Shown piece by piece: positions 34,381 through 45,311 of a DNA stretch of 64,000 bases. The stretch is from Temnothorax longispinosus. Taxonomy: Eukaryota; Arthropoda; Insecta; Hymenoptera; Formicidae. Under the pieces are notes generated by a model. The model did not search any database, had not been told where the DNA came from, and saw only the letters and a list, made by a program, of their open reading frames with translations. The position numbers were made by a program, and so were the translations under genes. The stretch is from NCBI RefSeq assembly GCF_030848805.1, contig NC_092361.1, positions 10,001,928 through 10,065,927 on the forward strand, read 5' to 3'. Numbering within the stretch: position 1 is the first letter of the stretch; the number at the start of each line of letters is the position of its first letter.

Positions 34381-35115
34381 TGACCGAACGATGCATAATC
34401 GGGCCACGGGGTACGCTATTTTGTCCTATTAGTCATCGGTCGCCACTCGGTTTAACCTTTATGTACCGAGAAGGTAGGTATTCGTAATGAAAATCAGCCA
34501 AAATGTGAACAATTTGTTTAAACAATTTTATTTTTCAATCCCGCCACAACTGCTCGGTAAGCATCGCCTGAGCTCTGGATACCGCTAGGTATGACCTCAA
34601 TCGGCCAGCCAGGGATACCTGTTAGCCGGACAGCTGCTTGATCAGGTAATATCTCCTTAACCCGTTGACTTTTTAGATTCCCGCCACGGTTGCCTCCTCT
34701 GGGATGCTCTGCCAATCGCCTCCACTATCAACCATTCATCTACCTCAACTGTGGAACCATGATAGCCGGACAACCGCTTGATCGGCTAAGTCCCGACATT
34801 AATCTAAGTATAACGCTACTACTTCTCCTTTATTTTCAGGATTCGTCGACAGCTGCTTCATCACCATCGCCGATGTCATGGATCACCGCTACTCACCGAT
34901 GTCCAGGATCAACGCGTCTGGGAGATAGCCGGACAACCAGGTAAGTACGAGAACTGTCCGCGTAACTATGACTAATATCAACTTTTTTTAGGTTTCCGCT
35001 ACGGTTGCCTCATCAGTGGCCTCCTCTGAAGTAGCATCTGTGATGACCTTGAGATCGGTCCACGCTATCACCAAGATGGCCGGACAATCGCTTGTTCAGG
35101 TAAGTTTCCGGGTAA
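34381..35115 (+). repeat. Array of exon/mini-intron-like cassettes, copy 1
   Basis: Five donor-like sites (about 34464 GGTAGGT, 34630 AGGTAATA, 34785 GCTAAGT, 34938 AGGTAAGT, 35097 AGGTAAGT) recur at about 155-bp intervals. Each of the first four is followed within about 45-95 bp by a T-rich tract ending in AG or a relic of one (TTTTTCAATC, TTTTTAGATT, TTATTTTCAGG, TTTTTTTAGG). The exon-like parts share CCGCCACGGTTGCCTC and GCCGGACAACCGCTTGATC. The array opens with GTGACCG.ACG and CGGTCGCCACTCGGTTTAACC, as does copy 2 at 55.0 kb. Confidence 0.65.
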
Positions 35116-35990
35116 GTAAAGATATTTTCGTCTGGATTTTTGCAAATAACGATTGCTTTTATTGTTAACTATAGTTGCACAATGTTGGTGGTTCACAATT
35201 AACGATTGCCACATAAGATGGCGGTCGCACGTCTCGCAAAGTGCGATATCACGGTTAAGGTACGCGATAACCCGTACGTCTTTCGTATCGACGTCACGTA
35301 ACGCTGTTGGCGGGCGTTCCCGTTTGTTAATAGACACTGAGGTAGGCTTAATTATTCGTATTCCGTTTCGCGTTCGCGAATATTCTTCAACGATACGCCG
35401 GTATAATACGCGCGAGATTGCTACCTTCGAGCGCCCACGAGAGACTGCCTCGAGAAACGTTGCTCTCCCGGGCTCCCTACCTCCGGGTTTTTCCCCTTCC
35501 ATAGGGTCTCGGTCGCTTTCTCCTCTCTGGAAATTTCCATGACGATGCTCGAACAATAGGTGTTTACGTGCTTCGGCACACCAGGTGTGCGCCAGATGTT
35601 CGCGATGGAAATTTCCAACGCTAGTACACTATATGCGTCGCGCTCTTTCGACTTCTGGGTAGCGACAAATCAACTTTTATAATATCGACCTTTGGCCGAC
35701 GTCGACCTGTGCGCAAGGTCCATTCGATGTCCCTAATTACGATTCCGCATCGACTTCCTGGGGAAGACGCCCGGATCGCGTTCAAAACGTCCGCCGATGG
35801 CGACGACCCGTCTGCCCGTTCTCTAGGCCCGTACCGATCGCATTCCGGCCTGACTTCCTGCAGCCGACGTCCAGAACTGCTAGTTGTCCGGACTGTCCGG
35901 ACAACCCCTCGTTAGGACGGTCGGATTTTGATCGCGTTTTGACTATCGGGTGTACCAGGTGTCCCTGGTGACGCAACGCTAGTCCTTGGC
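35116..35990. other. Unassigned GC-rich region of the F3 interior
   Basis: It shares CGAGAGACTGCCTCGAGAAACG..CCGGGCTC with the same relative position downstream of cassette copy 2 (about 55735). Open frames exist on both strands but none shows a recognisable domain. Confidence 0.4.
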
Positions 35991-36770
35991 ATCTGTCCGG
36001 CAAACCGGGTGTTTGCGCGGTCAGATCGCGCTCGCGATTGATTCGGGTGTCCTCTCGACCTTCCCTGAGCACGCATATTTAATAGTGTACCGATCCGACG
36101 CTCGGTTTAGAGTATCGTGTCTGTCCGGCAAACCGGGTGTTTGCGCGGTCAGATCTTGCTCGCGATGGATTCGTAAGTCTTCCCGACCTTCCCTGATTGA
36201 GCATATCGATTCTCGGCTCGGTCCGACGCTCGGTTCGATATTTTATGTCTGTCCGGCAAACCGAGTGTTTGCGCGGTCAGAATGCGTGCGCGACTGGTCC
36301 CTGGGGTTTGTTTACCTCCCCCGAGCATGCATATATCGTATCGTTATGTTACGGCTCCTCGTTCACCATATTAATCCCTGTCCGGCAAACCGGATGTTTG
36401 CACGGGCGGATCGCGTTCGCGCCAATCTCCAGAGGTCGGTGAAGCCTCCCTCTGGCGGCAGTTCACGGCTCTTCACGCTGCGTCGCCGCGTTTGTCATTG
36501 CGTGACGTGTCCGGCAAACCTGGGGTTTGCGCGATCGGATCTTTCTCGCGACAGCTTCTGGAGGTCGGTGAGGCCTCCCTCTAGCGGCAGTTAATGCCGT
36601 TCGGCGCTACGGCGCTTCCCTATTGTGTTTTGCCGGGTGTCCGGCAAACCCCATGTTTACGCGGTCGGATCGCGCTAATTTTTGGGTGATCCTCTTCGGA
36701 GGATGTCAGGAGTCGGCATCTCGACTCCCTTTCGCCTGACGTGCGCGCTGTCTGAATCCCGCGTTGAAGA
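35991..36770. repeat. 128-bp tandem repeat, 6 copies
   Basis: GTCCGGCAAACC recurs at 35995, 36123, 36251, 36380, 36509 and 36638, a period of 128-129 bp. Each unit opens with a near-palindrome GCAAACCGGGTGTTTGC followed by GCGGTC.GATCG. Units diverge in their second half. Confidence 0.9.
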
Positions 36771-36984
36771 TTGTGTGTGGCTCGACCAATCATCGTGCCG
36801 GTGCTGCATATGATCCACGCACCTATCAAATCAAACTGAAAACTGCTTCCTGGTCGGGCCTGGCACTTGGTGCCAAAAAGGAAAAAGAACTCGTTGTGGA
36901 TCACTGAAAATAATGCCTTATGTACTACGTGGGCCGCTGCCCAGCGACCGCTGTCGCAAGTCTTGACGCCGGACGGATAGGCTG

Positions 36985-37472
36985 AATAACTTTATTCTTA
37001 AACTAAAAGGACTATTTACAATCCCGTCCTCGGAACGTCTTACGCTTCCTTAAAATTAATCCGGGGATGTTCCCCTTTCGTCGGCCGCCTCGCCTTCCTC
37101 ACCGGCTGGGCTGACGAAATCCGGCTCGTCCTCGTCCGGCTGCTCCCATGTCTGGCCCGGCGTGGCTGTGATTGTCACCGTGTCCGTCACGGTGACCCGG
37201 GTCAGTTCGATGCGATACGCGCTGTCGAAAGCTTCGGCAGCGCGTCTTATCGCTTCTATCTCGGCAGGAGAGCCCCATAGGCACGCGTCTCCCGCCGGTG
37301 GCATCGAGTGCCGTGCAATTTGTCGACTTACAGCCAGCGACGGAGTACTTCGCCGAGTCCCCACTGCTACTGGCCGTGGCCGCGTCGTCGCTCGTCGCTC
37401 CGCTTGGCTGATCTGCTCCGGCGTGAGTCGCGCGATCATGACTCGTGGTTGGCCCAGGAGCTGGCCGCGCAC
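36985..37472 (-). CDS. Unidentified 138-codon ORF with downstream AATAAA
   Basis: A minus-strand frame 37472-37056 (starts MRGQLLGQPR). Features: basic N-terminus, ACLWGSPAEIEAIRRAAEAFDSAY helix-like stretch (quoted in part), Thr-rich VTVTDTVTITATP, and an acidic tail (PDEDEPDF..EEGEAADE). A minus-strand AATAAA lies 60 nt beyond the stop (36991-36996), consistent with a transcription unit ending here. The composition resembles a small Gag-like or captured protein, but I do not recognise it. The opposite strand is also open, as expected at high GC, which lowers confidence. Confidence 0.35.
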
Positions 37473-39269
37473 GGTCTAGGTGCACGGTTTCAAGGTTAGG
37501 TTAGGGAATATTGATAGATTCCGAATCTTAAGACGCCATATTGAAGATCGACATTGGTCGTCAAAGTACAAGGGCCTCTGCTAGGTTCATTCTCGTTTTC
37601 AGATCTGAGATCTGCATTTTGTTCTTGTGGCTCTGGCCTAAAATTCTAGCCCAAGAACCGATCTGATAGACATTCATCCAGAGGGCCCCCTTTTTCATTT
37701 TTCTATCTTTCTTTTTTTCGTCAGCAGCATTACATTCAAATACGTTTCGGACTCTCATTCCCAGTCAGTAATTTAGATACTTTGATTCCGTCCTGTAAGA
37801 TCTGACTCTTTTTAGTTTATTCTCTATTCTATCTTTAGGACTGATTACTGATTTGTTTGTTTATATTCACGTAAAAACTCTTTAGTTCATATCAATTTGT
37901 TTTACGTTGGCATATTTTTAGAAAGAATTACATACAATAAAGACGAAATTTTCTTAAAAGGAACTCTCTTTCTATCGCTCACGTACTCAAGAATTCTCGT
38001 CATACCTGCTGTGTTTGTCAATACTTTTTAAACAACAATAGACAAATAATTTTTATATGTTTAAAGGTAATATTTTTTTGTATTTTTTAATGGAAAATAT
38101 GTGTTTATAGATTGATATATTCATAAAAATTTATAAAAACAAGTAACTTAATGGAATTAATCTTTAAAGTATAATACTTTTTCTTTTAATATATGATATT
38201 TTTCTCATTGCTTTATACACAGTTAAAGAACTCTTTAACAGTAAAAAGATACTTAAAAAAATAGTTTGTAATATAGTTGTGTATACATGTAAAATATAAG
38301 ATATTGAATTAAATAAAAAATTTTAATATTTTTAAACATTTGTTAGCATAGATAATTATAAAAAATAATAAACATTTTTAATTAACATGCTAGATCATAA
38401 CAGTCTAGATTTTTTAAAACAAAGTCTCAACAAATAAATACAAAAAATTAGAAAACAATATATTCTAAAAGTTACTATTAAAAATTAAAAACACCTTAAT
38501 AATAATAATGTTTTGCAGAAGAAGAAGAAAAACAAAGAAAACGTCATTGACGCCCAACATCGCCCAATTTATCAAGTTCTTCACAAAGTAGCAATGATTC
38601 AAATTCCAGTGAATCATTATCGGATAGTGATTAAGTTTAGTGTTACCATATAACCAATGTTAAAATGAGTTAACCTTGTTAACGTTACCATAACATATAT
38701 CTAAGTTGTCTATGTTATATATGCTATTTATTTTATTATATTATTATATATTGATATACTCACTTATATATACTTATACTTACGCACTTTTATACTCACT
38801 TATATACTTAAAAAGTTGACTCATAAAAATAAAATTATAGACAATATAATTAATATACAGTATTGATTTTTTATTTAGAACCACTTATTTTGCTTAAATC
38901 ATGTTTTACATGCATAAGTTACGACGAAGAAGCAATTAAACAAACTTTGTAGTTCCTATATAACTTTATCCAGATTTAAAAAAAAATGTGTTTCCCAGCA
39001 TTACGTAATTTTTTAAATTACGTGATTTTTAAAATCACGTACCGATTTGGAACAATCCGTTACGTGATTAATTATGTCATTAATTACGTAATTTCGTTAC
39101 GTGATTTTGTGATGTAATTTTATGACGTGATTTCGTGACGTGATTTTTTTCAGTAGGGCTACGTACTAGAATAAAAGAACATCAAGCTAATATTAGATTA
39201 GATGCGTCCAAGCATTCGGTAGTTTCAGAGCACATTACCAAATTTAATCATTCTTTCGACTGGGACAAG

Positions 39270-39504
39270 GTTAGGATTTAAGATCTTTTGAGCGAGAATT
39301 ACAGGTATCGAGGGAGCGGAGAGCAGTTGGCCAGGAACACGGAAATCTGTAACGGCGTATGCCGCACCGAGGGACTTACAGGTGGACAGCCGGAAGCTTC
39401 CAAGGACGGACGGTCGACGGACGGGTCACGCTGGGCCCCACAGCCGGAATAGCCGCTGGCCTGTCAAGGCACCCACATCAGGGTACGGACTCTCCCGTAC
39501 TATT
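39270..39504. other. Unassigned sequence after the Penelope truncation
   Basis: PLE homology stops at 39269. What follows is GC-richer, with no recognised feature. Confidence 0.4.
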
Positions 39505-39507
39505 AGG

Positions 39508-39788
39508 GTGCATTCGGGAAGCACGCTATTAGCACAATTATCGTCCAAAACTGTTCGAGGAGACGCTTTGTGGCGCTGTGATATACGATGATGACGTCAC
39601 TGTAAAGGCAGCGTGACGTCATCACTCGCGCTATTTTCGCTATTATTTTCGAGGTGAGGCACGAAATACTATTGGCTCTTAAGCTGCGTTCGGGGAGCTT
39701 GCTATCGCTGTCGCGCTATTGGCTCCTCGAACAAAGTTCATAGCGTTTGCGTTTATAGTGTTAATAACGTCTCCCCGAATGCACTCAT
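39508..39788. mobile_element. MITE with GTGCATTCGGGGAG ends
   Basis: The left end GGTGCATTCGGGAAGCACG and the complement of the right end (GAGTGCATTCGGGGAGACG) form a TIR of about 25 bp ending in CTATTA/TTATTA. The interior has a small palindrome GTGACGTCA..TGACGTCAC at about 39593-39625 and no gene. The duplication is not clear. Confidence 0.65.
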
Positions 39789-39796
39789 AGTCGTCT

Positions 39797-40088
39797 TAGG
39801 GATCCTCTAGAGAGGGATCGGACTAACCGTCGCCATTTGTTTCAAAACCGGAAGTGGTATATTCAGCGGCAAAACTCAAACGTGTTTTAATGCAAATATG
39901 TACAATATATTTTATATAATTAGACATGACAGACGCGCGCTACGCGCGTGCTATTTAGCTTTAATTATACAATTCCTATTACATTATACTATTAACGAAT
40001 TAATACACAAACTGTCAAAATAAGTAATGATAGATGTTTACGAAATAAGTGCAATAAAAAAGCAATCAGCATCTCTGGAGGATCCCTA
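39797..40088. mobile_element. hAT-type MITE, 292 bp, 8-bp duplication AGTCGTCT
   Basis: Ends TAGGGATCCTCTAGAG and (complement) TAGGGATCCTCCAGAG. AGTCGTCT lies on both sides (39789-39796 and 40089-40096). An 8-bp duplication with a YAGGG-type end is the hAT pattern. No ORF. Confidence 0.85.
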
Positions 40089-40440
40089 AGTCGTCTAGAG
40101 TTTCAGCGCCATCTATTCTGTCTTACTCGTGAAAATGGAACTACGTAGCAAAATGGCGCCATCCGTCGGTAAAAATGCGCAACGTTTTAGTATCCATAGG
40201 GGCAGTTTCACCATCTCCGATTAACGTGATCCTTCGAAACTCATTCTTTGTCTCTTTCGTAAGAACATTACATTTATTATTAAAATAAAAAGTTAAATTA
40301 TTTTTAAAAAATATAATATATAAATATAGGATATTGAAATGAGTAAAAAAATTATTATTTACGTTTTGTAAATGTTTTTATTGTTGTTATACAACTCTGC
40401 GTGTAATAAAATTATAATACAATAATATTATTGGCCTATA

Positions 40441-40620
40441 CTACTACTACGTTTACGCGAGCGTTACTTCTGTAGTAACTTACGATAATTTCTTCGCGTA
40501 AACGAGGTTTTTTTTCGCGTAAACGGGATTTTGTAGTAACTTATGATAATTTACTCCGCGTAAACGAATGCATTCTCATAAGTTACTATAGAAGTAACGC
40601 TCGCGTAAACGTAGTACTAA
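40441..40620. mobile_element. Palindromic MITE with TACTACGTTTACGCGAGCG ends
   Basis: About 180 bp. Left TACTACGTTTACGCGAGCG is mirrored at about 40600-40620, and TTCGCGTAAACG motifs repeat inside. No gene. AT-rich DNA without recognisable features flanks it (40097-40440 and 40621-41128). Confidence 0.7.
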
Positions 40621-41128
40621 TTTACATTCCATGTTTACATTCAATGCCTGTGAGGATTGTATACAAAATAATAAATAGTGTAAAGGATCCAAATGAAATT
40701 AGTAGACAGACTATCTTATTTAATTCTACAAGAATAGACATTTTATATTAAAGTAATTGCTAATAATAATACTCAAAATTGAAGAAATTCTTAGAAATTT
40801 ACGGAACAAGAAACGAAAATCTCGAAATTATGTTGAATTTAGGTAGACGCAATCTATTTATTTATAATTTATTTTAGGTAAAGAATATATTAAATAATAA
40901 ATTTTTTTCGAGTATCTTTGAGTCACATAAAAAACCGATCGCAACCACGCATTTTTAAACTTTAAAGCATATAATGTAATACCGACGAAAAAAACAATGG
41001 CTACGAAGCTATACCGTCATGCATATTCAAATAATGGCTACTTTTTTATATGTTAATATATTCTATTACACTTAATTGTATGTATTATGCATTTGTCTGT
41101 TGTGGATATATATATATATATATATATT

Positions 41129-43212
41129 GTCACGACTTTTTTACCCGTTCGGGCGCAAAGCCGGATCAAAAGGGGGTTGCAGGAGAGTAGGATGTCAGGC
41201 CTCTCCGACGGATCTCTCGCACGAACCGAATTTCTAACGCGAACGTGAGTGTTGGGCGCCAGACGCGGTATCCCGCGTCCACTAACGCGAAATTTATCAC
41301 AAATTATCAAAACGTTTATCGTAATTAAACGGCGTGCGAGAAATCGACCAGCTCGGCGTATTACTCAGGGACGAAGGTGGTATAGGGCAGCGCGAATTGC
41401 GACGGGCGACACAGAAATTACGAACTCTCAAACAATTAATAACAAAAGAGATTAACATTTATTGCAAAAATCATATAGACGTGAATAATCGTGAGCGTGG
41501 AAGAAGAAATCAAAAATCGATACAACCAAAACAAGTCAAAATTTTTCGCGATCTCATACGCCAAGTTTACTCCAGAAAGTACGCAGGATCGCGATTGTTC
41601 AGAATCCTGTCGCCAAGATAGACTACCCCCGAAATACGAGGCGCAATATAACACAACGACGGGCCAAGAATCAAGCCCGAACGCGACAGGTAACGCGAAA
41701 TATTTAGGTGTTATCGCGCCGAGGAAATCATCAGCGCGAGAAGAATATCGTACTCAATCTAATGAATTTTTACGGGACATACGCCCTACGCAAAAGAGTA
41801 CTTAATTCAACGCGAAAGAAAGCGTATTTTCCGAGGAGAATAGCGCTAAACCGGCGCGAGACTACACAACGCGATAATGTTTTGACGGACTTGCAGACTA
41901 ACGCGAAATAAACTAAATCTAACGCAAGAGATGACGAACTTACATACTAACGCAATGTACAACTAAATCTACGCAGGGGAAAATATCTACACGAGGAAAA
42001 CGCGAATTTGACCGCAAGCACACGAGATTGCTGAACGGTGTAACGCAAAAGAATCATTCTCGACGAATCAACTACGATCACGAGAGTCGCGCGGGACGCA
42101 CAGCCGGGTAATACGCGATCGCAACCACAGATACCGTAAGAATGTTCGCGAATTACCGAATCGAGATATCTATCGCGATCTCCAGGACTTTCACGCGATG
42201 AGTACTGTTCACCGGCCACGAGACCATTCCAAAGCCCTTCGCTCTCGCTCTCGATCGCAGATGCAAAATTACGAGATTTCAATTACGCGAGTACTTTAGG
42301 CGAGAGCGTGGCCCGGAGGGCGGTGTCGTGGCTTACATTACTACCGTCTATTACGAGGCAACCTCACCGGTAAGATACTTCCTCGATCGGGGTTGTCCTC
42401 TCCGCCGTCACCAAAAACCGTCGCGAGAGAATCAGGCACCAAGTGCGCGGCAAGAGTCGGTCGAGAAGCGCTCAAGAAAGCCGTGCGTGTCGTCCCGAGG
42501 GTGGCTCAAGAATGATCGCGGAAGTGCGCTCGATAGAGGCGTCGATCTAACGCCCCTAGCGGGACATGCGCGACCCTTCCGCGCGATAAGCGGACCAATT
42601 GGCGATGAGCTCGCAATCTCGCGAGGGAGCCGCTAGTAGGGTTATCGACCGTGGATTCGGCGGGGCGTTCGAACGTGCCCTTCGCGCTCGCGGGGTCCTT
42701 CCAGGTTTCCCCGTTGTAGTAGGCAAGGCGATGACTCCCGCGGTGTCCTCTGGCTCGACTCGGGGGCGGTGGCCATCCACCCCCAGAGTCCGTCTTGCCT
42801 CGGAGGACTGCAGACAGGCCCGGCGCCGGGCCCCTGCGATGCACAGGTTCGCCTGCCGTTGCTGGCGCGTAGCGCGCGCGTCTCACGTCGTCCCTCGCTT
42901 AGTAGCGGTCCTCGTAACTCGGGCTCCTCGCCCTCGACATCTCGCTTTCGGTCCTTGTGATTCCGTTTATCATCCGGCTCTCCTGGTACTCCTCGTCATC
43001 TTCAGTGTAGCGTTGGAACTCCAACTCGACGGGGTGAGGCGCCACGCAATATCGCAAGAGAAAAAAGAAAAACAATAATGAATATTTGAATCGCAACTTT
43101 AATACGCCCCTGGAGATCGAAGGGTGATTCGTGAGCCGTCCTCGGGCGCGCAATCCGCGCCTTGTGACGGCGGCGGAGCGCTGCCACGCCGCGGCGAAAC
43201 CGCAACGTCACA
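41129..43212 (-). mobile_element. Non-autonomous LTR-type element (TGTGACG..TGACA) in (AT)n
   Basis: On the minus strand it runs from TGTGACGTTGCGG (43212) to GTCGTGACA (41129) and is flanked by AT repeats on both sides (ATAT duplication, uninformative). About 170 bp in, GCGTGGCGCCTCACC resembles a primer-binding site starting TGGCGCC. The interior is rich in CGCGA and has no pol domain. Related termini and a TGGCGCC site occur at 44537 and 52638. Confidence 0.55.
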
Positions 43213-44716
43213 ATATATATATATATATATAGAAGTCGGCCATATTGAATATTAGTTCGCTCATGTATATTCGCCCAGGTGGCGCTTAAAACACTGTTTT
43301 AAAGCAAAAGACAGGAGTTGGTTATCTATTTTATTATATCATCTGTGCGTAGAGGTACCATCCAGCCCTCCGACCAACGACGACAAGCTGCCGAGTAGAA
43401 CGAAAAATTGTAAGGCCACTGCTCAGCTCTCGTCAAGTAAGGTAGCCGCGATAGCGAGATCCTCCCGGGAGTCGCGTTGTGCCGCGAGAAATTGTGATTC
43501 GCTGTAGAGACGCGCTTAGAATGCAGTTACAATCGAAGAATACCGCGGGAGGATCTGACCGGGAGAATTAATCGCCATTGCCCGTCTCGGGGACTAGAAC
43601 GTACGGCCGCCGACAGTCAGCGTGCGTGTAATTTTGTCGGGTGTAATTTCGTTCGTAATCGTCGTGTTTAACCGTGCCGTATTGTAGTGGGTCGCGTGGG
43701 AAAACAGTCCGCGTTGATGATGGTGTGCGGCGAGATGAGCTCTTCGTGAGCATCACGTGATCGCGCCGTGGCGCCGGGCGCCTCCGAGTTTTGCGTTTTT
43801 TCGGGACTCGCGTAATCGAGAGATTCGCTGGTCATTCGGGACTCGCGCAATCGGGAGATTCGCGGTCAGTCGGGACTCGCGTGTTCGGGCAATCCGCAGT
43901 CAATTCGGGAGGTCGGTCTCGCGCGTGCGAGAGCCTCAAGATTCCCGTTTCTGGTTAAGTTCGCGTTAAGTGTAAGTGGAGATTACCGTCTCTGGTTAAG
44001 TTCGCGTTAATTGTAAGTGTATGTTCGTGCGTTTCACCGGGATTAAAGGCTCGCGGTTGTGCCGCGTTTACGTGTGAGTCCGTTCGTGCGCCTCGTTGTA
44101 AATAAGGACTCACGGTTTTGTCGCGGTTAATTGTAAGAAAATTGCGTTAGTTGTAAGAGAATAACTTCGTGCACTGCGCCGTAAGTAAGAGGCCCTTGGT
44201 CATTCCGCGTTTGATCGGCAGGGCAGAATTCGTCGCGATTTGTGTTGAGAATCATTAATGTGCGAAACGGATAGGAATTGCTGAGCAATCCGGTGACGGA
44301 ATGAGTATTGCGCTCGTGGGGTGACACGGGACGCTAACTCGGATTCTACTTGCTCGCCGTGGAAAACGACTGTCTCCTTCCACATGTTATCCGCCTTATT
44401 TAAATATATTATTCTTTGTTACTGTTATTCAAGTGTGTTAATTGCGCTACGTTTCCTCTCCTCTTCCAACCGCGATTAATCGAAGAAACTCACGCCTGAG
44501 AAAATTGCGATCTCGTATATCGTGGTGTGAGGAATCGCACCTGGCGCCCAACATTTTTAGAAGTTATTCAGTCGAGCCTCCATCTGGGTTTCGGAGAGAA
44601 TTATCGCGATTTAGGAAGGTATTTATAGACAACTTTAGAGATCATTAATAAAGAAAAGCGACGGCGCGCTCCGGCTCGGCTGGCGAGACCGGGCGGACAT
44701 CGTCGTGGTCGTCACA
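43213..44716 (+). mobile_element. LTR-type element fragment with TGGCGCCCAAC site
   Basis: The plus-strand region ending AATCGCACC is followed by TGGCGCCCAAC (44537) and a tail of about 170 bp ending GGCGAGACCG..GTCGTCACA at 44716. The same order and similar sequence occur in the insertion at 50921-52803, so these are two members of one family. A short tandem of TCGGGACTCGCG (about 32-bp period) lies at 43800-43910. The 5' boundary is not resolved. Confidence 0.55.
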
Positions 44717-45198
44717 ATATATATCAAAGATACAACGCAGGTATTATTACCAGACATATTTCCGAGCACTTCAGCCACAGATTCCCACGCAAGTTTTTTA
44801 TTAAAATTCTTGCCAGAATAGGCCTTTTGCCGTTTATCCCATAGCGGTGGGTTAACTTTGACAATGGCAACAAGTTCTTTTTGACGATTAATTTTATCGT
44901 CTCCAATATATTCTTCTTCATCTTCTTCAAAGCCACTAACGCCATCAACTCCATCCACATAATATTCATCATCCATTTTATATTATAATTATAAATAAAA
45001 ACTGTATCACGTCGGCACAAGTCATCGGCACAAATATATTTTTCGCGCCTTGTCTCGACGTCTTTGATTGGCTGGCAGTAGGGCAGTAAGGAGTAGAAAA
45101 TGGGAATGGTCCATTTCGCTTACTCCCGATCTTACTCTTTAAAACACTCTTACTCCCAACTCTGACAGTCTTACGCCTTCATTGTAGACGGCCATTAA
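44717..45198 (-). mobile_element. Harbinger-2 fragment with MADF exon 1
   Basis: The minus-strand 5' end of the same Harbinger family: end GGCCGTCTACAATG at about 45198, the promoter region, then the MADF gene start (MDDEYYVDG at 44976) and its first exon up to the NMSG donor. It has a 4-residue insertion relative to Harbinger-1. Cut by the LTR-type element at 44716. It lies inside Gypsy-2 gag at the same TTTAA site used by Harbinger-1 in Gypsy-1. Confidence 0.85.
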
Positions 45199-45311
45199 AA
45201 GCTTCCAATAATGCTGATGCTGAATCTAAGTTTTGTATTCGAGCTTAATTCCTCAAGGTTATGTTTGTTATACCATCTATCATGTGCTCCAAGATATCTT
45301 CTTCCTCAACA

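Larger units (their letters stand above)
32180..39158. mobile_element. F3: 7-kb foldback element (CCCTACTGAAAAAA ends, CT duplication)
   Basis: Starts CCCTACTGAAAAAA and ends with the complement. CT flanks both sides (32178-32179 and 39159-39160), and PLE-A' is restored exactly when the element and one CT are removed. Arms 32180-33863 and 37494-39158 (about 1.67 kb) are near-identical inverted copies. Next to the termini are alternating ATCACGT/ACGTGAT and ATTACGTAAT motifs. The interior (33864-37493) is quite different, GC-richer DNA: a 0.5-kb palindrome, cassettes, a tandem array and a minus-strand ORF. No transposase is recognised. Confidence 0.88.
22774..39269. repeat. Giant inverted repeat of Penelope sequence, arms about 3.7-3.8 kb
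   Basis: Left arm 22774-26567. Right arm 28496-32179 plus 39161-39269, the latter separated only by the F3 insertion. The spacer is 26568-28495. The arms include the C-terminal part of PLE-B, its terminal repeat, the LTR-like repeat of PLE-A and most of PLE-A. Only scattered substitutions distinguish the arms (K/R, H/Y, R/G and I/N replacements in the RT). Confidence 0.9.

Noticed and set aside
42328..43211. Multiple overlapping open frames on both strands
   Set aside because: Same reason: GC-rich, Arg/Ala-rich, no domain, inside the element 41129-43212.
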